Positions 22,891 to 30,606 of a DNA stretch of 44,698 nucleotides are shown one piece after another. The translations under genes and the position numbers were made by a program. Within the stretch, counting starts at the first letter, position 1. Each line of letters opens with the position of its first letter. Source of the DNA: Christensenella sp. UBA4263. Its GTDB lineage: Bacteria > Bacillota > Clostridia > Christensenellales > Aristaeellaceae. The DNA is taken from contig DGWH01000055.1 in assembly GCA_002395225.1 (NCBI GenBank), positions 1 to 44,698 on the forward strand, written 5' to 3'. A model generated the notes under the pieces. That model searched no databases. It was given only the letters and a program-made list of their open reading frames with translations, and was not told the DNA's origin.

Positions 22891-24138
22891 TTACTGCAGC
22901 GGAGCCGGATAGAGAACCTTGGTGTCGGTGAAGTCGAACGGCCATACGGTCTTCCACTCGCCATCCTGAACCTGTGCGATAGCAACAGATGCAGAGGTAT
23001 TGTCTCTGTAGTGCTGGACGCCGGCCAGATCATAGTTCTCAAAGTGAATGCGGTCATACGGCAGGATGATCTTGCGTCCGCCCGGGAACTCGCCCTGGAT
23101 ATCCAGTTTGGCGATCGCGTCACGGACAGCAGCGCCATCGGTAGAACCGGCAGCCTCAATGGCCGTCTTGAAGATCCACACGACGGTGTAGGACTCGGCA
23201 GAGTGGCCGTTCATGTTGACACCATACTGTGCCTTGAACTCTTCGTTGATCTCCTTGCCGTTGATCAGGTCAGGGTTAAACTCAACAACAGAGGCCACGC
23301 CGTTGGCAAGATTACCGAGGTTGCTGATGAAAGCAGGATCGGTGAAGCCGTTGGCCTTGGCCACGATGAGCTTCGGGGTGTAGTTCTGGGCTTTCAGGGT
23401 CTGCACAAAGAGGGTGGCATCGCCGATATAGGAGTCGCAGAGGACTGCATCGGGATTGGCCTTCTTGAGAGCCAGTACCTGAGCGCTCAGGTCGGTGGCA
23501 TTGCTGCTGTAGTCAACGGTCGCAACGAGTTCAAAGCCATACTTGTCCTTGAACAGGTCGACGCAGCGGATCAGCTCCTGGCCGATAGCCGCGCGGTCCG
23601 TAAAGATCGCGATGGTCTTTACTTCCTCGCCGGTCTGGGTAGCCGTGTCCTTCAGATACTTGAGCATATCCTCAACATAGACGGAGTTGAGCGGGCAGAG
23701 ACGGAAGAAATAATCCATCGCCTCGTGATCCGGATCGCTCAGACGGTCCAGGGTGGAGATAGCGGTGATCATCGGAACACCATACTGGGTGCACACCTGA
23801 GCCACAACTTCGGTGACCGTGGACATATGGCAGCCCATCATGACATCGACATGCTCCTGTGTGATGAGGCGCTCAGCCTCAGACTTGCCCTGGGCAGGAT
23901 CGCCGGCATGATCGCCGCGAACAACCTCGAGCATACGGCCATTGACGCCGCCCTTGGCATTGATCTCAGCGACAGCAAAGTCAATACCGCGCAGAATGTT
24001 CTCGCCGATGGCGGCGTTTCCGCCGGACATGGCATAGATGGTGCCGATCTTAATCGGAGCTTCATCAGCCACGGCAAGACCAACAACCAGTGTTGCGAGC
24101 ACTGCAATGATGCTCAGAATGGAAATGAGCTTCTTCAT
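22891..24138 (-). CDS. Branched-chain amino acid-type ABC transporter binding protein (LivJ/K-like)
   Basis: A 415-residue exported binding protein of the Peripla_BP_6/LivJ family. The signal peptide (SILSIIAVLATLVVGLAVADE) ends in Ala-x-Ala-like residues and has no lipobox Cys. IKIGTIYAMSGGNAAIGENILRGIDFAVAEIN is the typical start of the mature protein, and RLITQEHVDVMMGCHMSTVTEVVAQVC is the usual next segment. It is last in the operon livH-livM-livG-livF-livJ. AGGAGGACAAAC precedes ATG 24138. A short 63-base gap with a weak stem separates it from livF. The substrate may be a branched-chain amino acid, but this family also binds amides and other small solutes. Confidence 0.93.
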   Translation of the reverse strand: MKKLISILSIIAVLATLVVGLAVADEAPIKIGTIYAMSGGNAAIGENILRGIDFAVAEINAKGGVNGRMLEVVRGDHAGDPAQGKSEAERLITQEHVDVMMGCHMSTVTEVVAQVCTQYGVPMITAISTLDRLSDPDHEAMDYFFRLCPLNSVYVEDMLKYLKDTATQTGEEVKTIAIFTDRAAIGQELIRCVDLFKDKYGFELVATVDYSSNATDLSAQVLALKKANPDAVLCDSYIGDATLFVQTLKAQNYTPKLIVAKANGFTDPAFISNLGNLANGVASVVEFNPDLINGKEINEEFKAQYGVNMNGHSAESYTVVWIFKTAIEAAGSTDGAAVRDAIAKLDIQGEFPGGRKIILPYDRIHFENYDLAGVQHYRDNTSASVAIAQVQDGEWKTVWPFDFTDTKVLYPAPLQ

Positions 24139-24201
24139 GTTTGTCCTCCTAAATTTTTTTTATGTTAAACACCGAACTGCCACGGTGCTAACAACGATGA
24201 T

Positions 24202-24909
24202 TCAGATTCCAAGATACGCTTTCTTGACATGGTCATTGGCAGCCAGTTCTGCCGATGTACCATCCAGTGCGATGTGACCGTTTTCAATGACATAGCCGCG
24301 GTTGGCACAAGCCAGTGCCTTGGTAATGTCCTGCTCAACCAGAAGAACAGAGATGCCGTTCTGCCTGACCAGCGTAGAGGCCACGTTCAGGATATCATCC
24401 ACGATATTGGGTGCCAGACCCAGCGAGGGTTCATCCAGAATCAACAGTTTCGGCATGCCGATCAGTGCCCGGGCCACAGCAACCATCTGCTGTTCACCGC
24501 CGGACAGCGTCCCCGCCGCCTGTTTGGCTCTTTCCTCCAGTTTCGGGAACCACTGATACACCATCCGGAGGTTTTCAGCAAAATGCTCCTTCCGCTGCTT
24601 GTTGAAAGCCCCCATTTCAAGGTTTTCAAGGACCGTCATCTCGGTAAAGAGCTGCCGCCCCTCCGGCACCTGCACGATGCCCTTATCCAGGATATAACGG
24701 GAATTGTGCCGGGCCAGTTCCTCCCCGTTGAAATTCACCGATCCGGCCGAGGCACGGATCATGCCGGTAATGGTCCGGACCATGGTGGTCTTGCCCGCAC
24801 CGTTGGAACCGAGGATGGCCACAATCTCGCCATCGTCCACATGGAAGGCCACATCCCAGAGAATATTCACAGCACCGTAACCGGCGCGCAATCCTTCAAC
24901 CTTAAGCAT
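24202..24909 (-). CDS. livF: Branched-chain amino acid ABC transporter ATPase LivF
   Basis: A 235-residue cytoplasmic ATPase. Walker A is GSNGAGKTT, the signature LSGGEQQMVAVARAL, Walker B KLLILDEPSLGLAP. MLKVEGLRAGYGAVNILWDV at the start is typical of LivF. I chose ATG 24909 because GGAGGGCGC precedes it; the frame stays open 16 codons upstream inside livG. It overlaps the livG stop by eight bases, so the two are translationally coupled. It works as a heterodimer with LivG. Confidence 0.95.
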   Translation of the reverse strand: MLKVEGLRAGYGAVNILWDVAFHVDDGEIVAILGSNGAGKTTMVRTITGMIRASAGSVNFNGEELARHNSRYILDKGIVQVPEGRQLFTEMTVLENLEMGAFNKQRKEHFAENLRMVYQWFPKLEERAKQAAGTLSGGEQQMVAVARALIGMPKLLILDEPSLGLAPNIVDDILNVASTLVRQNGISVLLVEQDITKALACANRGYVIENGHIALDGTSAELAANDHVKKAYLGI

Positions 24910-25648
24910 TTGCGCCCTCCTTCTTTCCCAGGTAAACCTCCATGACATAGGGGTCATTCATGACCTGAGCCGGTGTTCCCTCTGCAATCTTCTCCCCGTG
25001 ATGGAGCACAATGACCTCTTCGCAGAGGCTGACCACGGCCTGCATGATATGCTCAATGAGGAAAATGGTCACGCCGGATTCATTGATTTTCCGGATCAGC
25101 TGAATGGCTGCCTCCGTTTCCGCCGGGTTAAGTCCGGCCATGTTCTCATCAAGGAACAGCATCTCCGGGCGCGTGGCCAGGGCTCTGGCCATTTCAAGAC
25201 GCTTCTGGTCCGGTGTTCCCATGTCCTTTGAGAGAATATGGCGCTTTTCATACAGGCCGGTGAACTGCAGAATCTCCATGGCCCGTTCCTTGGCCTCCCG
25301 TTCATTCTTCGCCGCCGCATGGCCGAAATAGGAGGAGGCCACCACATTTTCAAGCACGCTGAGGTTTTTCAGCGGCTTCATGATCTGGAACGTCCGGGCA
25401 ATTTTCATGTTCGTATATTCGTAGGCTTTTTTGTCCGTGATGTCCTGACCCTTGTAGAAGATCTTTCCCTCTGTCGGCGGATAATAGCCGCAGATCATAT
25501 TGAAGGTCGTGGATTTCCCGGCACCGTTCGGTCCGATCATTCCGGTAATTCCACCCTCACGGACCGAGAAGGAAACATCTTTCACGGCCGTCAGACCCTT
25601 GAACCGTTTGGTAATGTGCTGAACCTCAATAATCTTTGAATCGCTCAT
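24902..25648 (-). CDS. livG: Branched-chain amino acid ABC transporter ATPase LivG
   Basis: A 248-residue ATPase that pairs with LivF. Walker A is GPNGAGKST. The segment where the ABC signature LSxGQ stands in most members reads MGTPDQKRLEMARAL, and Walker B is MLFLDENMAGLNPAE. These are known variants in some LivG proteins, but the signature loop is unusual and is worth checking. The C-terminus ends VMNDPYVMEVYLGKK, as in LivG. ATG 25648 is chosen: AAGGAG lies eight bases before it; an in-frame GTG nine bases upstream is less well placed. It begins five bases after the livM stop. Confidence 0.93.
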   Translation of the reverse strand: MSDSKIIEVQHITKRFKGLTAVKDVSFSVREGGITGMIGPNGAGKSTTFNMICGYYPPTEGKIFYKGQDITDKKAYEYTNMKIARTFQIMKPLKNLSVLENVVASSYFGHAAAKNEREAKERAMEILQFTGLYEKRHILSKDMGTPDQKRLEMARALATRPEMLFLDENMAGLNPAETEAAIQLIRKINESGVTIFLIEHIMQAVVSLCEEVIVLHHGEKIAEGTPAQVMNDPYVMEVYLGKKEGANA

Positions 25649-25653
25649 CCCTC

Positions 25654-26712
25654 TCACTCCTTCCCGCTCATTTTCGCCAGTTCCACTTCCTCAAGAACCT
25701 CAATCGGCGGTTTCCGGAGGATCTTCGTGTCCACAAAGGTCTTCAGCTTGCTGTGCATGTACCAGCCGAGAATGCCCGTGGGCCGGAAGCGAATGACGAT
25801 CAGCAGCACCACGGCGTACATGAGCATGTTGATGCCGGGCAGGATGGAGCTGTATTTGGCCCGCAGGAACTCGGAAAGCGGAATCATGATCAGTCCGCCA
25901 ACCAGCGGTCCTTCCACATAGGCTGCACCGCCGACAACGGCCGGCAGCACGGACTCGGTGGACTTGGCCAGAACCATCAGCTCGGGATCAATATAGCGGA
26001 TATAACTGGCATAGAAGAAGCCGACCAGGGCCGCTACCATAGCCGAAACCACCACCGCCATGATCTTATAGCGCGTGGGATTGATGCCGATGGCCGCCGC
26101 CGCATCCTCATCCTCACGGATGGTGCGCAGCGCATAGCCCATCTTGGAGCGTTCAATCTTCTTCATCAGAAGGTACACCAGCAGCAGCATGGCCAGACCG
26201 ACGTAATAGTAGGGAATCTTGCTGCCGAACCGGAAGTTCAGCCAGGAATCCCGACCGAAAGGCAGACCGACACCGCTGGCACGCCCGAAGAAGGCGGAGT
26301 TGATGATAAACTGCCGGAGCGCCTCACCAAAGGCGATAGACACCAGGGTGAAGTATGGACCCCTAAGAATAAAGCAGGGATAGAAGATAATGCCGGCCAC
26401 CAGTCCGACAATCACCATGCCGAGGATGGCGGAGAACCAGGGATTGATGCCCGCCTTTGTAATCAGCAGGCAGCTGGCATAGGCACCCAGGCCCATATAG
26501 GCCGCATGGCCCAGAGAGTTCTGTCCGGTCATGCCGCCCAGCAGGTTCCAGGCCATAGACAGCGTGGACATGTAGAATACCAGCACAAAGATGTTCAGGA
26601 CATACGGAGATTTGACAAATAACGGAATGCAGACAAATATCAGGAGCAGAATCCCCAGCACGATCGCCAGATTCCTGTGATATGTGCGAACCGCTTTTCT
26701 CTTTTCGCTCAT
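25654..26712 (-). CDS. livM: Branched-chain amino acid ABC transporter permease LivM
   Basis: A 352-residue inner-membrane subunit with about nine helices. Typical segments are MSTLSMAWNLLGGMTGQNSLGHAAYMGLGAYAS, and the late FYASYIRYIDPELMVLAKSTESVLPAVVGGAAYVEGPLVGG. It begins two bases after the livH stop and ends five bases before livG, as expected of a tightly packed liv operon. With LivH it forms the membrane channel. Confidence 0.95.
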   Translation of the reverse strand: MSEKRKAVRTYHRNLAIVLGILLLIFVCIPLFVKSPYVLNIFVLVFYMSTLSMAWNLLGGMTGQNSLGHAAYMGLGAYASCLLITKAGINPWFSAILGMVIVGLVAGIIFYPCFILRGPYFTLVSIAFGEALRQFIINSAFFGRASGVGLPFGRDSWLNFRFGSKIPYYYVGLAMLLLVYLLMKKIERSKMGYALRTIREDEDAAAAIGINPTRYKIMAVVVSAMVAALVGFFYASYIRYIDPELMVLAKSTESVLPAVVGGAAYVEGPLVGGLIMIPLSEFLRAKYSSILPGINMLMYAVVLLIVIRFRPTGILGWYMHSKLKTFVDTKILRKPPIEVLEEVELAKMSGKE

Positions 26713-26714
26713 TC

Positions 26715-27578
26715 TTATTTCCTCCTGATAATAATCAACTGACGTACAACCAGAATGACAATGAACGTCACGAAAACGATCAGGTCACTGTAGGACGGAC
26801 TGATGAACAGTGCCACCATGGTTTCAAGAAGACCGAGGAAAATGCCGGCGAAGAATGCGCCCGGAATGGAGCCCAGGCCGCCCACGACCACGACGATCAG
26901 TGCACGGAAGCCGAAGCTGGCGCCCGCCGTCGGGAAGATGGTATAAAAGCCGGTCAAAAGCGCGCCCGCGATGCCGGCCAGCGCCGTTCCCAGGCCGTAG
27001 GTCAGGATGTAAATCCGCTTGGTGTTGATGCCGACCACCTCAGCGCCAACCGGGTTCTGCGATACCGCGCGGATCTGCTTGCCGATGGTGGAATACTTGA
27101 GGAAAGCAAAAAGAGCAATGGACACGACGATCAGCACGCCGAAGCTGATCAGCCGGGGCAGTGCCAGGGTAACCGGTCCCAGATTGATGTACACCTGTGA
27201 GTAGCTGGTGGGAATGGTCCGGTATTCCGAGCCAAACAGAACCAGTGCGCCATTTGAGAGCAGCAGTCCCAGACCGACCGTCAGGAACAGGAGGTTGGTA
27301 AAGCTCTTTGTCCCCAGCGAGGGCGTGATCAGGGTATGCTGAATTACCGCACCAAGGAAGAACATAATGATGGCAACGAGCGGAACACAGAGATACGGAT
27401 CCAGTCCAAAGGTCGTACACAGAAAGTATGTCAGATACATACCAACCATGAGCATTTCGCCATGACAGAAGTTAACGATCTTCATGACGCCGAAGATAAC
27501 ATTCTGTCCCATTCCCATGAGTGAATAGAATCCTCCCATCAGGAGTCCATTCACACATGCCTGTAAAAATGTACTCAA
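26715..27578 (-). CDS. livH: Branched-chain amino acid ABC transporter permease LivH
   Basis: A 287-residue inner-membrane protein. GGFYSLMGMGQNVIFGVMKIVNFCHGEMLMVGMYLTY and FGFRALIVVVVGGLGSIPGAFFAG are hallmark LivH stretches. I chose TTG 27578, with AGGAGG eight bases before it, over an ATG at 27599 that would place the ribosome-binding site inside the gene and fits a stem-loop poorly. It is first in the operon. A promoter with TTGCAT and TAAAAT lies upstream. Confidence 0.93.
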   Translation of the reverse strand: MSTFLQACVNGLLMGGFYSLMGMGQNVIFGVMKIVNFCHGEMLMVGMYLTYFLCTTFGLDPYLCVPLVAIIMFFLGAVIQHTLITPSLGTKSFTNLLFLTVGLGLLLSNGALVLFGSEYRTIPTSYSQVYINLGPVTLALPRLISFGVLIVVSIALFAFLKYSTIGKQIRAVSQNPVGAEVVGINTKRIYILTYGLGTALAGIAGALLTGFYTIFPTAGASFGFRALIVVVVGGLGSIPGAFFAGIFLGLLETMVALFISPSYSDLIVFVTFIVILVVRQLIIIRRK

Positions 27579-27594
27579 AATCCTTTCCTCCTCA

Positions 27595-27661
27595 TGCATC
27601 CTTACGGATGCAGTTTTGCAAATCAGTTAATATTTTAACATTTTTGGCTTAGATAATGCAA
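27595..27661 (-). promoter_or_regulatory. liv operon promoter and leader hairpin
   Basis: On the minus strand, TTGCAT (27656-27661) and TAAAAT (27632-27637) are 18 bases apart. Downstream is a perfect stem TGCATCC-GTAA-GGATGCA (27595-27612) with a GNRA loop, ending next to the AGGAGG site of livH. The stem could modulate ribosome access. Confidence 0.5.
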
Positions 27662-28006
27662 TACTTTTGTGTGATATTTCCAAATTCCCGCGCATCCCTC
27701 CACAAAGGATGAACTCCGGGAATGAAAAATGAGAACCCTCGTCCCGCCTGAGCAGAGTGGATTCCGCCGGGACCATCTGCATGTTTTAATGACGACTTTT
27801 TGAAACTTCCCGGTCTTCCCCGCACATGCACGTTCAGCACCCTTGTATATCCGCCGAAAGATCGCTATAATGAGCCTGTCTGCGAAACCTTCCGCCCGAG
27901 TAATACGAGCAGCTGAAAAGCAGAAATCCCTGATATTTGCTCTGCCGCGCAGTGGCGCCTGGTCAGGCAGGAACGGACCGCTGACAGAGGCCATCCGTGA
28001 GGTGTT
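27662..28006. other. Intergenic region between liv and MFS genes
   Basis: Two divergent genes flank it. No coding frame is convincing. No repeat or strong promoter was noted beyond the liv promoter at its left end. A GTGAGGTG ribosome-binding site for the MFS gene lies at its right end. Confidence 0.5.
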
Positions 28007-29167
28007 ATGATCATGAGGAAGGAAAACAAGCTGTTTACCCTGTACCTGTTCTACGGGATCAATTTTATTTCCATGGGAATGACTACGTTCGCCCCAAAAT
28101 TCTACGGGGACATCGGACTGACAGATGGCAGGATCGGACTCATTTCCTCCATTACGGCGCTGGTTGGTCTGTTCATGCAGCCTTTCTGGGGCATTCTGGC
28201 CGACCGTTCCCGTTACAAGCGTTCCATCGTCGTAATCTCCCTGATTCTGGCCGGCGTCATGTGCTACCTGGTGCTGCCTGCCTCCGCGCAGTTTGTACCG
28301 CTGCTTCTGGTCCTGCTCCTGCAGAACACCTTTTACCTTCCCGTCTCCCCTGTGGGAAATTCCATCTGCATCGAGTATACCGCGGAACACGGACACAGCT
28401 TCGGACCTGTCCGCATGATGGGGACCATCGGCTATCAGGTGGGCATCCTTGCCACAGGCTTTCTCCTCTCCGGTTCTCTTCGTGGACTGTATCCCGCCAT
28501 GGGCACTGTCCTGCTGCTGGCCGCAGCCGCCGCTGCTATCCTGCCGGATGTTCGGGGTCACCAGCACGGCGGCGGGAAGGTTTCCTTCGCGGAATTTGCC
28601 CGGGACAAAAACGTTCTCCTTCTGTTCCTCATCGTCTTCCTGGCCAGCATCGGCCACCAGTTCAATCTGTCCTTTTTCTCCAAGCACCTGGGCGATCTGG
28701 GCGTCGGCAATACCGTTACCGGGTTCATTAACACCCTGTCGGTCATCCTTGAAATTCCGTTTCTTCTGTTTGCGGACCGGCTGATGCGGCGCTTTTCCAT
28801 CTGGCGCTGGCTGCAGCTGGGCCTTCTGACCGGCGCGGTCCGCTTCTTTCTTCTCTCCGTCCTTCGGGCACCCGGTGCCATCGTTCTGGCCCAGATGCTC
28901 TCCATCTTTCATCTCTCCTGCTTTGAATTCATTCCGTTCATGTACCTGGGAAAAGTCTGCCGCCGGGAACTGCAGGCCAGTGCCCAGTGCCTTTACCAGA
29001 TGATTTCTTTCGGTGCCGCCCGCATCGTCGGAACGCTGCTGGGCGGATTCATCGCAGACCGGACCGGCATTCCCTTTGTCTATGGGCTTTGGGGCGGCCT
29101 GATGCTCCTTACGCTCCTCCTCTTCTTCCATCCCCTCCAGAAACGGGCCGGCAATGAGGTTCCCTGA
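28007..29167 (+). CDS. MFS transporter
   Basis: A 386-residue membrane protein with about 12 helices of the major facilitator superfamily. The loop between helices 2 and 3 reads GILADRSRYKRSIVV, the usual G-x-x-x-D-R-x-x-x-R pattern. The start FYGINFISMGMTTFAPKFYGDIGLTDGRIGLISS resembles the LacY/sugar-proton symporter-like group often found near glycosidases. It stands alone; a second MFS carrier is at 30607-31788. Substrate unknown, likely a small sugar or nucleoside. Start ATG 28007 follows GAGGTG; an in-frame ATG at 28013 is also possible. Confidence 0.9.
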   Translation: MIMRKENKLFTLYLFYGINFISMGMTTFAPKFYGDIGLTDGRIGLISSITALVGLFMQPFWGILADRSRYKRSIVVISLILAGVMCYLVLPASAQFVPLLLVLLLQNTFYLPVSPVGNSICIEYTAEHGHSFGPVRMMGTIGYQVGILATGFLLSGSLRGLYPAMGTVLLLAAAAAAILPDVRGHQHGGGKVSFAEFARDKNVLLLFLIVFLASIGHQFNLSFFSKHLGDLGVGNTVTGFINTLSVILEIPFLLFADRLMRRFSIWRWLQLGLLTGAVRFFLLSVLRAPGAIVLAQMLSIFHLSCFEFIPFMYLGKVCRRELQASAQCLYQMISFGAARIVGTLLGGFIADRTGIPFVYGLWGGLMLLTLLLFFHPLQKRAGNEVP

Positions 29168-29180
29168 TTTCCGGACACAA

Positions 29181-29205
29181 TAAAAAACGGGAGCGGTTTC
29201 CCGTT
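29181..29205 (-). terminator. Terminator between the MFS gene and the small gene
   Basis: A 7-bp stem (29186-29192 with 29199-29205) is followed on the minus strand by TTTTTATT. The T run on that strand suggests it ends a minus-strand transcript, which supports the small gene just upstream of it. It could also help end the plus-strand MFS transcript. Confidence 0.55.
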
Positions 29206-29229
29206 CCCGTTCAGTTGTCTGCCGATCGC

Positions 29230-29400
29230 TTACAGCATCCGGCAGGTAATGCTTGAATCAAGGTCGTGCATTCCACAAAACCAGCGGATTCCTTCCGGTC
29301 TCACCTCTACCGTCTCTTTAACGCTGCCGATGAATTCATCGTCCGTACGGTCGGCCATCCGACCCAGAAAGAAATGACTCTTGAATAAACGCTTTATCAT
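29230..29400 (-). CDS. Possible small protein (56 residues)
   Basis: Starting at ATG 29400 with GAAAGGCAATTAC before it, this gives MIKRLFKSHFFLGRMADRTD, a middle GSVKETVEVRPEGIRWF, and a Cys-containing C-terminus (CGMHDLDSSITCRML). It has no membrane helix or domain I recognise. The Shine-Dalgarno is modest, but a terminator with a T run lies just beyond the stop on the same strand. The frame is open 21 codons further upstream. It could be a real small protein or chance. Confidence 0.4.
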   Translation of the reverse strand: MIKRLFKSHFFLGRMADRTDDEFIGSVKETVEVRPEGIRWFCGMHDLDSSITCRML

Positions 29401-29550
29401 GTAATTGCCTTTCTCTGAGTATGTCAGTGATGATGTCCCCGGCGGCATTGACCGCCCCAACATCGGGTGCGATTATATCACCGACATTTCGGGAAAGTTA
29501 GTCTTTAATCGCCATTTTTATTGGACAAAAACGCCATTTTGGAGAGGCCC

Positions 29551-29603
29551 TGTCGCAAAGCGACAGTTTAGTCAAATCCAGGCCTCGTACAATGCTGCTC
29601 CGG
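29551..29603 (+). repeat. Dispersed hairpin + GTCAAAT element, copy E
   Basis: The partner of 14811-14863, 47 of 53 bases identical by eye. TGTCGC-AAA-GCGACA makes a hairpin, followed by GTCAAATCCAGG and ending TACAATGCTGCTCCGG. TACAAT (29588-29593) is a fair -10 box 17 bases after AGTTTA, and lies about 47 bases before the AraC gene start. So this copy may be the promoter of that gene. Confidence 0.7.
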
Positions 29604-29639
29604 CAAACGACAACTGTGAGGCCTGCAAAGGAGGAACGC

Positions 29640-30542
29640 ATGACCTATTCTGCCCCCTCAGAGCCCCTGTTCACCAACGCGGAGGGTCAGGAATTATCCA
29701 GTCACGGTACGCCTCTGTTCCCGGTTGGTTTCTACCAGAACGACCTTGAACACGACCATGTTCCCTGGCACTGGCACGATGAAATGGAACTGGTCATGAT
29801 CCTTTCCGGTGAGACCACGGTATATGCCGGCCGCAGGCGCGCGGTTCTCAGGGAAGGACAGGGATTTTTCATCAACGCCAATACGCTGCACTCTGCCCAC
29901 GGCACCCGGGGAACGCACTGCCGGTTTCATTCGGTGGTGTTTCATCCCCGACTGGTGGGCGGCGGCATTGACAGCGTGTTCTGGCAGTCTTACCTGCGGC
30001 CGCTGCTGGGCAGCGGCATGAAAAGCATGGCCTTTGACGGATCGGACAGCTGGCACCCGGAGGTTATCCGAAACATCGACCGTGCCTGGCAGGCTGGCAC
30101 CGAAAGGGCACCGGGCTATGAGTTCAAAGTCCGCGCCGCCCTCTCTGAAATTGTCTTCCTGCTTACCGAGCATCTGCCCCGGAACCAGATCGAGCCCTCG
30201 GAAAAGGCTCTGCGTGACAGCGAACGCATCCGGCAGATGCTGCGCTATGTCCAGCGGAATTACACCGAAAACATCACCGCCGCTGAAATTGCCGCCAGCG
30301 CCTCCATCAGCCTGAGCGAATGCCTTCGCTGTTTCAAAAGCACGATTCAGATTCCGCCCATCCAGTACCTCAAACGTTTCCGCATACAGCGCGCCTGTGA
30401 GCTCATCGGCTCCACGGACCGGAAAATTGCGGAAATCGCCGCCGAATGCGGCTTTCAGGATCCCGCCTATTTCAACCGGGCGTTCCGGGAAATCAAGGGC
30501 ATGACTCCCGGGGAATACCGGCAGCTGACCGGTGAAAAATGA
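29640..30542 (+). CDS. AraC-family transcriptional regulator
   Basis: A 300-residue regulator. An N-terminal cupin half holds WHWHDEMELVMILSGET and REGQGFFINANTLHSAHG, typical of sugar-sensing AraC proteins. The C-terminal domain has two helix-turn-helix units (ITAAEIAASASISLSECLRCF; IAEIAAECGFQDPAYFNRAF, then GMTPGEYRQLTGE). I chose ATG 29640, seven bases after AAAGGAGGA, rather than an ATG at 29592 in the hairpin element. It converges on the GH31/MFS operon and is its likely regulator. Confidence 0.94.
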   Translation: MTYSAPSEPLFTNAEGQELSSHGTPLFPVGFYQNDLEHDHVPWHWHDEMELVMILSGETTVYAGRRRAVLREGQGFFINANTLHSAHGTRGTHCRFHSVVFHPRLVGGGIDSVFWQSYLRPLLGSGMKSMAFDGSDSWHPEVIRNIDRAWQAGTERAPGYEFKVRAALSEIVFLLTEHLPRNQIEPSEKALRDSERIRQMLRYVQRNYTENITAAEIAASASISLSECLRCFKSTIQIPPIQYLKRFRIQRACELIGSTDRKIAEIAAECGFQDPAYFNRAFREIKGMTPGEYRQLTGEK

Positions 30543-30572
30543 ATGGCCCTGTCACTCAGTGACAGGGCCATT
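30542..30572. terminator. Bidirectional terminator between AraC and MFS genes
   Basis: A perfect 14-bp stem (30542-30555 with 30559-30572) on a TCA loop. It begins on the last base of the AraC stop codon. Short A and T ends fit termination of both converging transcripts. Its core, CTGTCAC/GTGACAG, resembles the dispersed hairpin element but lacks GTCAAAT. Confidence 0.7.
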
Positions 30573-30606
30573 TCGGTAAATCGCAGCTTTGCGCTTCGGA
30601 ACAGCG

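Noticed and set aside
27635..29131. A 498-codon minus frame opposite the MFS gene
   Set aside because: Highly charged low-complexity product, antisense to an MFS gene with clear helices.
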